From Lachnospiraceae bacterium (GTDB lineage: Bacteria; Bacillota; Clostridia; Lachnospirales; Lachnospiraceae): 64,000 nucleotides of DNA. Each line of letters begins with the position of its first letter. The stretch's first letter is position 1. Below, piece by piece: positions 24,601 to 32,600 of the stretch. Under the pieces are notes generated by a model, which had not been told where the DNA came from, made no database searches, and saw only the letters and a list, made by a program, of their open reading frames with translations. The stretch spans positions 1 through 64,000 of the forward strand of contig JAFYZH010000096.1 of NCBI GenBank assembly GCA_017548765.1, given 5' to 3'. The position numbers and the translations under genes are program-made.

Positions 24601-26067
24601 ATGAAAGAGAAGGATAAGAGCGTTCGGCGTGCACACGGACTGCCGTTCCGTCTCGTTATGTTCCTGGTGCTTCTTCTGATCGGCATCATTCCTATGATCG
24701 TGTATCTGTTCGGTATGAGCCGGTCCGTGCGGGATGCCCTGGTCAATGAAACGAAAGAACGGATGTATTCCGAATGTTCCAATATAGCACAGTTTATATC
24801 CTACATAGCCGCGCCGGAAGACAGCGCGGTTCTTTCGGATGTCCATTCGCAAATGGTGGACAGTGCGAAGCTTCTGAACGGACGTATGCTTTTGGTGGAT
24901 CCGTCCTATCGTTCGATCGCGGACACTTATGAATACGACCGCGTCCATTATGTGGCGTATCAGGGGGTATTGTCCCTGCTTTCGACCGACCGCGAATCGA
25001 TCACGGAGATATCGGAAAGCAACATCAGCTATTTCCTGAAGGTGTCGCCGAAGGGCTCGGGGCGCAACTATGTCCTGTGCTTTATGGCGCCGTTGCAGAC
25101 GAAGATCACACTTATGAGTGCGATCCGCAAGAGGAGTATCCTTTTGATGACGATCATTCTCCTCGTTACGATCTGCGTCGGATTTTATTTTGCATTTATG
25201 CTGGGTCGGCCACTGAAGGCTCTGAAGGAATCATCGATCTCATTGTACGATGGCCAGCGCGATGATATCGTCGGAAAGCGTTATACCGAGCTTGTGGAGA
25301 CTTCGGAAACGGTCAATGAATTGATGGAGCAGTTGCATGCGATCGACGCTTCCCGTAAGGAATTCGTATCGAACGTGTCGCATGAGCTTAAGACACCGAT
25401 CACGTCCATTCGTGTATTGGCGGATTCGCTGATGTCCATGCCGAAGGGTGAGGTCCCGATCGACCTGTACGAAGACTTTATGACGGATATTTCCGATGAA
25501 CTGAACCGAGAAGCGAAGATCATCGACGACCTGCTCACGCTCGTTCGCACCGATGAGTCGAATACAACGCTGAACTATTCGATGGTCGACATACATGCCA
25601 TGCTGGAGGGCCTGCTGAAACGCTTGCAACCTCTGGCAGGTAAGAAAAACGTCGAGCTGGTGCTCGAGAGTTTCCGCCGCGTCGATGCTTTAGTCGATGA
25701 GGTGAAGCTCGTTCTGGCGATCTCGAACCTCGTGGAAAATGCGATCAAATACAACCGCGAGAGCGGACATGTACGTGTTTCGCTGAATGCGGACCATAAG
25801 TATTTCTATATAAAGGTAGAGGATTCCGGTTTCGGTATCCCCGCGGAGTCGCAGACGAAGATCTTCGAGCGTTTCTACCGCGTGGATAAGGCACGCTCCC
25901 GTGAGATGGGCGGCACCGGCCTCGGACTGGCGATCACGCGAAATATCGTCCAGATGCATAAGGGTATCATCCGTGTGTTCAGTAAGGAGAACGAGGGTAC
26001 GACCTTTACGGTCCGTATCCCGCTGAATAATATCGCGGACAGCAACCCGGAAGGGAGCGGCGAATGA
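24601..26067 (+). CDS. Membrane sensor histidine kinase
   Basis: 488 residues. Two membrane helices (about residues 17-38 and 178-202) flank an extracytoplasmic sensor region of about 140 residues; then a HAMP-like linker, a HisKA domain with phosphoacceptor H261 in SHELKTPITSIR, and a HATPase domain with N box NLVENAIKYN, G1 DSGFGIP, F box FERFYRVD and G2 GGTGLGL. Partner of the regulator at 23887-24585. Its stop overlaps the ATG of the following lipoprotein gene by four bases (ATGA), suggesting the lipoprotein belongs to the signalling unit. Confidence 0.95.
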   Translation: MKEKDKSVRRAHGLPFRLVMFLVLLLIGIIPMIVYLFGMSRSVRDALVNETKERMYSECSNIAQFISYIAAPEDSAVLSDVHSQMVDSAKLLNGRMLLVDPSYRSIADTYEYDRVHYVAYQGVLSLLSTDRESITEISESNISYFLKVSPKGSGRNYVLCFMAPLQTKITLMSAIRKRSILLMTIILLVTICVGFYFAFMLGRPLKALKESSISLYDGQRDDIVGKRYTELVETSETVNELMEQLHAIDASRKEFVSNVSHELKTPITSIRVLADSLMSMPKGEVPIDLYEDFMTDISDELNREAKIIDDLLTLVRTDESNTTLNYSMVDIHAMLEGLLKRLQPLAGKKNVELVLESFRRVDALVDEVKLVLAISNLVENAIKYNRESGHVRVSLNADHKYFYIKVEDSGFGIPAESQTKIFERFYRVDKARSREMGGTGLGLAITRNIVQMHKGIIRVFSKENEGTTFTVRIPLNNIADSNPEGSGE

Positions 26068-27017
26068 TGAAACGAATCAAGATCCTGCTGCTTCTTTCGG
26101 CAGTGCTTCTCCTGACGGTATGCGGTTGCAAAAAGAGCGCGGATACAAAGCCGGCGGCTGCGAAGACCGAAGACGGGGAATATGAAGTTTATTATTTGAC
26201 GCAGGATGGTTTCCATCTGGAGACGGAGATACGCAAGACGTCCGGATCCCAGCCGGAGGAGCTGGCGCGGGAACTGGTGAAGATCATGCAGGACCCGAAA
26301 GAGCGCGGACATAACTGTGCGTTTGGTTCCGGCGTGTCGCTGCAGAACCTCCGTATCACGGAGGGGGTTCTGAACCTGCATTTTTCAAAAGAGTATAATT
26401 CGCTTAAGAGTTCGCGTGAGATCCTGGCGCGCGCGGCGGTCGTCCGTACATTGAACGCCATTCCGGGCGTCGATTCGGTCCTTATCTATGTAGAGGATGC
26501 GGTATTTCGTGATGCGAATGGACGTGTTCCCGGAGCATTGACCGCGGGAGACTTCGAACTTACGTTTTTCGAGAACCTGGCGAATGCACGGCTGAAACTT
26601 TACTATTCGGATGAGGAAGGAACCGGTCTCTGCGAAGAGGTGCATGAGGTTTCGTATGGTTACGGAACGAGTCTGGAGGAGATGGTCCTTACCGAACTGA
26701 TCGAGGGGCCCGAGGATGACGCGTTTCGCGCTGTCCTTCCGGGCGACGCGAAGATCCTTTCGGTCAATGTAAACAACGGAATTTGTTACGTCCTTCTTTC
26801 CGGCAATGTCATCGGATCGCTGGATGAGCTGAGTGTAAAGCCGAAGACGATGGTTTATTCGATCGTCAATTCATTGACCGAGCTGACTACGGTGAACCGG
26901 GTAGTGATCCGCTTTGAGGGCGTGGACGGCGAGCCTTTCGGTGAAGAGATGCCGCTGGCGGATGCCCTGGAGAGAAATCTGGACATGAATAAAGAAGAAC
27001 AGAACGGAGATCAATAG
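26064..27017 (+). CDS. GerMN-domain lipoprotein
   Basis: 317 residues. Lipoprotein signal peptide with the likely lipidated Cys at position 22 (VCGC). The mature part carries two GerMN-type modules, about residues 60-160 and 190-300, each with a pattern like LSVNVNNGICYVLLSG or ITEGVLNLHFSKEY. GerMN domains occur in GerM of Bacillus and in lipoproteins next to two-component systems such as LpqB of actinobacteria. Translation is coupled to the kinase upstream, and the stop overlaps the GTG of comEC by one base. Confidence 0.88.
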   Translation: MMKRIKILLLLSAVLLLTVCGCKKSADTKPAAAKTEDGEYEVYYLTQDGFHLETEIRKTSGSQPEELARELVKIMQDPKERGHNCAFGSGVSLQNLRITEGVLNLHFSKEYNSLKSSREILARAAVVRTLNAIPGVDSVLIYVEDAVFRDANGRVPGALTAGDFELTFFENLANARLKLYYSDEEGTGLCEEVHEVSYGYGTSLEEMVLTELIEGPEDDAFRAVLPGDAKILSVNVNNGICYVLLSGNVIGSLDELSVKPKTMVYSIVNSLTELTTVNRVVIRFEGVDGEPFGEEMPLADALERNLDMNKEEQNGDQ

Positions 27018-29458
27018 TGAAAAGACCGATGGTGGCCGCCGCGATCTCCTATGGTGCCGGGATCCTGGTATCCGGGGCGCAGGCGGGAAGAAGAGTAAAC
27101 ATGATCACGGCCGGTGGGGCCGCGATCGTATACGCCATCGTGATCATACATATTGTACGAAAATATTACGGGAGCAGCAGGCCGGTCGGCTATTTGCTGC
27201 TCCCGCTTATATTTCTGGCGGGGATGTTTCGGGCGCAGGCGCAGGGGCGGGAGTTATTCGAAGCGAAAACCGTGTTGGTGGCTGAAGACAGCGAAGATAC
27301 GGAGATGCTTTGCGGCCGGGTTATCCTATGGGACCGGAAGGAAAGCGAAGACGGTGTGACCTATGTACTGACGCTCGATAAACTTACGAAAGGAGAAAGA
27401 TCGCTTTCGGGACAGGCGCGGGTCCACACTTCACAAAAAGTCCGGATCGGCAGCCGGGTCGCCATTGCAGGTGCGGTCGGAGTCTACGAAAAGGCAAAGA
27501 ATCCGGGAGGGTTCGATGGGTTTACCCATTACGGGTATCGGGGCGTTTATTACAATATGTACGAAGGGAGCGTTGCGAGGGAGATAAAGGGCACGGGAGC
27601 CATAGACCGGATAAAGGAGAACTTGCTGGGCTTGCGTGTGCGAATGGCGGATGCGATAAAGGCGATCGCTCCCGACGATGTGTATGGTTTCTTCCAGGGG
27701 ATCCTGCTCGGGGAGAAGGACATGCTCGGAGAGGAGGAGAGCGAGAGTCTGCGGCGCGCCGGCCTGGCGCACATCCTCACGGTGTCCGGCCTGCACATCT
27801 CGATGCTGGGAACTTTGCTTCTGGGTTTCCTAAAGCGGATGCGCGTACCGTTTTTTCCGCGTCTGGGAGTAGGAGCGGTTTTGATCGGCGCCTACGTTTA
27901 TCTCTCAGGCGCCGGTTATCCCTCGCTCCGTGCCTACGACATGTTCCTTCTGATGACGATCGCGCGTTTTGCGGGCAGGACCTACGACGGGAAATGCGCC
28001 CTCAGCGCCTGCTTTCTCTACCAAACCTGGAAGCTTCCGTTGTTACTTTTCGACCCCGGTTTCCAATTATCCTTTATGAGCATGGCGGCCATCTTGTTTC
28101 TGGTCCCGCATGTGCAGGCCTTGTGGATCCGGAATAAGGCTGAGCAGAAGAAGCGCAGTTCGAAGATACGTGCGGCTTTGCTGACATCCTGGACCGTTCT
28201 CGTCGTGATCAGTCCCGTGGTCTGCATGACTTATTATGAGACTGCGCGGTATTCGATGTTTCTGAACCTGCTGGTGCTTCCGCTGATGAGCGTGCTGCTT
28301 TTGTCTCTGCTGATCGGTCTGGCGGTCTTCCTCTTGCTATCACCGGTCTCTTCGGTTTTGTGCCGCATTGCCCTGATGCCGGCAGTGTGGATCGCCCGGA
28401 TGATCTTACGTATGTCGCATATCTTTGAGGCGCTTCCGGGCAATGTATGCGTGACCGGAAGGCCGCAGAGCGCGGAACTGGTCATCTATTTCGTGTTTTA
28501 CGGGGGAGGCTTGATCCTGCTGTGCCTGGCGTCCAAACTCGAAGGGTTCGGACGCGCGAAAAGCCGTGCGATAGGAAGAACTTACCTGCCGGACCTGCGC
28601 CGATCTCGGCTGCTTTTGTTTCTGCTGATCATGGCTGCGGGACTGATGATCCCGAATGCGCTGAAACGCAGGGCGCCGGCCTGTATGGAACTGACCATGC
28701 TGGATGTGGGCCAGGGGGATGGTTTTATATTCCGTTTTCCAAACGGGGAGAACCTGGTGATCGACTGCGGGAATAATTTCCGCGACGATCTGTGGGAGCG
28801 TGTGATCGAGCCTGCATTTCTCTGCTATGGGATGGATGAGGTCGATGCCTGGGTGCTGACGCATTTCGACATGGATCACGTCAGCGGTTTCGTGCAGATG
28901 CACCGGGAGGCGGAAGAGAAGCGGCTGATACACTGCAGGCGTGTACTCATCTCCGCGAAAGATACGGCCGCGGCTTTGACCGAGCTTTGCGGAACGAAAC
29001 TGCAACCGGCGGTGCATACATTGTCCGCGGGAGAACGGTTTACGGTCGGAGGAGCGACGGCGATCTGCCTGTCACCCGATCTGTCATATCTGTACACGAA
29101 TGAGAATGATGCCTCTGTTGTTTTGCGGATCGAGTACAAAGGACAGAGACTGCTGTTTTGCGGCGACATATCCGATACCGTCGAACGCAGGCTGGTGGAG
29201 AGAGGGGAGGATCTAATGGCGGACGTACTGAAGGTCGCGCACCATGGCTCGCCGCACACCTCGGGCGATGCATTCGTCGAAGCGGTACGGCCGAAGATCG
29301 CGCTTATCAGCGTCGGAAAGAATAACTACGGGCATCCGGCGCCCGAGGTCCTGACGAGGCTGGCGATGACCGGATCGGATATACGGATGACCGATGGAAA
29401 AGGGGCTTTGCTATTGCGCTTTAAAGGGGTAAATCAAATCGAAATGGTGCTCCCGTAA
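27017..29458 (+). CDS. comEC: ComEC/Rec2 DNA uptake channel
   Basis: 813 residues. N-terminal helices and a DUF4131-like OB region (to about residue 200), a competence domain with about ten membrane helices (residues about 215-510, including SGLHISMLGTLLLGFLKR), and a C-terminal metallo-beta-lactamase domain (about 555-813) with MLDVGQGDGFIF, LTHFDMDHVSG and KVAHHGSPHTSG. ComEC moves one DNA strand through the membrane during natural transformation. All three parts are intact, so it appears functional. GTG start overlapping the previous stop by one base. Confidence 0.95.
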   Translation: MKRPMVAAAISYGAGILVSGAQAGRRVNMITAGGAAIVYAIVIIHIVRKYYGSSRPVGYLLLPLIFLAGMFRAQAQGRELFEAKTVLVAEDSEDTEMLCGRVILWDRKESEDGVTYVLTLDKLTKGERSLSGQARVHTSQKVRIGSRVAIAGAVGVYEKAKNPGGFDGFTHYGYRGVYYNMYEGSVAREIKGTGAIDRIKENLLGLRVRMADAIKAIAPDDVYGFFQGILLGEKDMLGEEESESLRRAGLAHILTVSGLHISMLGTLLLGFLKRMRVPFFPRLGVGAVLIGAYVYLSGAGYPSLRAYDMFLLMTIARFAGRTYDGKCALSACFLYQTWKLPLLLFDPGFQLSFMSMAAILFLVPHVQALWIRNKAEQKKRSSKIRAALLTSWTVLVVISPVVCMTYYETARYSMFLNLLVLPLMSVLLLSLLIGLAVFLLLSPVSSVLCRIALMPAVWIARMILRMSHIFEALPGNVCVTGRPQSAELVIYFVFYGGGLILLCLASKLEGFGRAKSRAIGRTYLPDLRRSRLLLFLLIMAAGLMIPNALKRRAPACMELTMLDVGQGDGFIFRFPNGENLVIDCGNNFRDDLWERVIEPAFLCYGMDEVDAWVLTHFDMDHVSGFVQMHREAEEKRLIHCRRVLISAKDTAAALTELCGTKLQPAVHTLSAGERFTVGGATAICLSPDLSYLYTNENDASVVLRIEYKGQRLLFCGDISDTVERRLVERGEDLMADVLKVAHHGSPHTSGDAFVEAVRPKIALISVGKNNYGHPAPEVLTRLAMTGSDIRMTDGKGALLLRFKGVNQIEMVLP

Positions 29459-29485
29459 ACGTTCATTTACACTTGTGAATAATCA

Positions 29486-29514
29486 TAGATATTTAGCACC
29501 TGATTTGCTAAAAT
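29486..29514 (+). promoter_or_regulatory. Probable promoter of the giant surface-protein gene
   Basis: Extended -10 TGcTAAAAT (29506-29514) with a weak -35 TAGATA (29486-29491) at 17 bases. A second candidate is TGaTAAAAT (29607-29615) with GCGACA (29587-29592). The palindrome ACACGTGT (29515-29522) sits just after the first -10. The rest of the 238-base gap before the gene holds small dyads described as a finding. Confidence 0.5.
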
Positions 29515-29696
29515 ACACGTGTGAGACTGGAAAACCGGGTAGAGATGGTTTTGGCAGTACTTGCCCACATTACCACAATATTTGATGCGACAGCAGGTCA
29601 GATATATGATAAAATGGTAGTAATTTACAATCGGGGTAATATTGGGGTCATCCCGGTGTAGATTAAGGATGTGTTCTTTTGAGGAGGTTATGTATC

Positions 29697-32600
29697 ATGA
29701 GAGGAAAGGTGAGTGCATTCAAAAAGGCTTTGGCTGTGGTGATGTCTGTTCTGCTCATCGTGACAGGAACAGCTATCACCGGTACATCTTTTTATGCAGA
29801 TTACGCTTCAGTTAACGGGGATCAGATTGCAACGATCGTAGGGTCTTACGACAACTACAGCAATGGGTATAATATCCTTGGCGTTGCAGGTGATTTCCAT
29901 CTTTTTGCCCAAAATCGGGTGGATACGATGGTCCACACGAACGGTAACATTGCTGCCGATATCGTTTCAACGGGAACGAACTTCGGTACCAATCAGGCCG
30001 TAAGCCATAATATCTCAGAGTATTCTTATGCAAGATATCTGTTCCCGATCGCTTCGCAGATCTCTTCTTCCAGTATGATCCTCGGAAGACAGAACTACGT
30101 TGAGAAGGTCGGCGGCCAGACGAAGATAAACGGAACGATCACAGACTGTGATCTTACGAAGAATCCTTATAAAGTTCTTTATGAAGATGAGAACAAATAT
30201 TTCATCGACCTGGATCAGGAATTCCTGTATCTGGAGGCATTGTCACGCGCATTGTCCGCTATGCCTGCCACGATCACGAAGCTGTCCGGCGGTGATGCAA
30301 ACGATATTGGTGTTATTCAGATCGCTCCGAATACCACTAACGTTATCAGCATGACCGGTGCGGAATATACAAATCTCAGCAACAAACTCAATATCACCGG
30401 CGTTCAGCCTGAGCAGGTGAACTACGGCGGCATGTCCATGAAGCGTGCTTCCTCTACGCAGTCCCTGATCATTAACCTCGACCTCAAGGGCCTTTCGGAT
30501 TATACGATCCGCCAGGCTATGACATATACATTTACAGATGGTGGAGTAGTAAGAAACAGTGAAGATACTTTCTTCTCCGGAACCAACATCCTGTATAACA
30601 TTTACGACTCTTCTTCAGCCGACGGCATGTATCACGGAAATCTTTCCAACGCTGCCGATATGACGGCTTGTATCCTGGCTCCTTGCGCAAATGTTACCGC
30701 GAACGCAGTTAACGGTACCATCGCTGCAAAGAACATCGTGACCCGCGGCGGTGAGACACACAACAGCCGTTTCACGGTCGTTTCGATCCCGAACATCAAA
30801 GTTGTTCCTACTCCTGAGAACCTCGTTAAGATCGTTCTTAAGAAGGTATCCACAGATGGTAAGGCTCTGGACGGCGCTACGTTCGAGATCCGCGATATGG
30901 AAGGAAAGAACGTATCTTTCAAGACCAGCAGCAAGGGCGGTGACACGACAGCCGTTACAGTTGCAGCAGCAGGCACCGAGATCTGGATCAAGCCCGGTAA
31001 CTACTACCTGGTTGAGACAGCTGCTCCTGCAGGTTATGTACTCGATCATGAGCGTATTCCTTTCCAGGTAACTGCAAAGGGTGGCATCAACGCAAACTTC
31101 AACGTTCAGGTCATCAACCAGAAAGAGATCCAGAGAGTGATCGCTCCGCTGACCACAGCGGGAGACGGCTATAAGGTAGTTGCAGGTGGTGCGTACGCAC
31201 AGCTTCCGAGCGAGCCTTACAGCAGCGTTATCATCAACAGCATCGACATCAAGGTGTCCTTCGCAGAAGAGATCCCTGCCGGCGTTAAGGTCGGAGCTGA
31301 GATCCTCGACGCACACACCTCACAGGTTCTGGCTTGCTCCAGAAAATCCAATAAGTTCCTGAACCCCGGTAAGGACGGCTACAAGGTAGATTCCCTTCCG
31401 TTCTCGAACCAGATGTTCGGTGACCACGAGTTCATGCTTCATTTCTTTACTCTGGATGCTCAGGGTAATGTAACTTATATTCCGTTTACGGATATCACCT
31501 CGACTCTTTACGGATATCGTCCGGTACAGTCCTCGACTCACGTTTTGAGCATGCCTGCATTCGCAAGCGCTAACGGAAACACGATCACGGTTCAGAATGC
31601 TCCGGACCACGTTGAAGAGCCGACGACCGAGCCCGAGACTACTCTGGAAGAGACCACTCAGGAACAGACTCCTGAGGATACAACAGCAGAAGAGACGACC
31701 GCAGAAGATACGACTCCCGAAGAGACAGAAACACAGGGTCCGACCTATGCCGATGTTGTGATCAGCAAGAAGGTACTGGGCCTGGGCGATGAACTCTCCG
31801 GTGCGATCCTGCAGTTCTACGGCACCAGAGCCGATGATAATACATCTGTAGTATTTGCCAAGTCCGATGTAGAATTAAACGGCGGCGCGCAGATCCTGAC
31901 ACAGGCGGATGCTTCCACCGTTATGGAGATCCGTTCCGGTTCTCAGCCTTCCGTGATCCGCAACCTTCCGGATGGTTCCTACACACTGCACGAGTATGCA
32001 GCACCTAAGGGATACGGCGTTTCTACCGATATCACATTTGACATCAAAGACAACAAAGTCACCAACGTTAAGAGCGCATCTTACTGCGAGAACAGCGACA
32101 ACAAGATCGTTATGTTCGATGATGTCCTTCCGGTATATACCAACGTGGAGATCAGCAAGCAGGATGTTTACGGAGTTGAACTCTCCGGCGCAACGCTCTG
32201 GATCAGCGGTGTTGACGATAAGAATAATTCCATCAAACTTACGAAGGATAACATTAAGCCTGCAAGTGATGCAAAACTTCTCGGGGTAGAAGAGAACACG
32301 ATCAAATTCTTATCCGGTAATTCTCCTTCGAAGATCGTAGACCTTCCTGACGGTACCTACACTCTGCATGAGGATGCGGCTCCTAAGGGCTTCCTTTGCG
32401 CTACCGATATCAAGTTCACCGTAGCAAAGGGCGTTCTCCTGACTGTCGATAATGTTGCGGTTTCCGCATCATCGAACCTGATCGTTATGTGTGACAGCGC
32501 TGAGCCTGTTTACACCACGGTAGACCTTTCTAAGAAGGCGACCGGCGGCAATGAACTTGAAGGCGCAGATATGTACCTGACCGGTAAGGACGAGAAGGGC

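Noticed and set aside
29460..29696. c-di-GMP riboswitch before the surface-protein gene
   Set aside because: Pairs such as AAAACC/GGTTTT exist, but the conserved core of GEMM-I or GEMM-II was not found.
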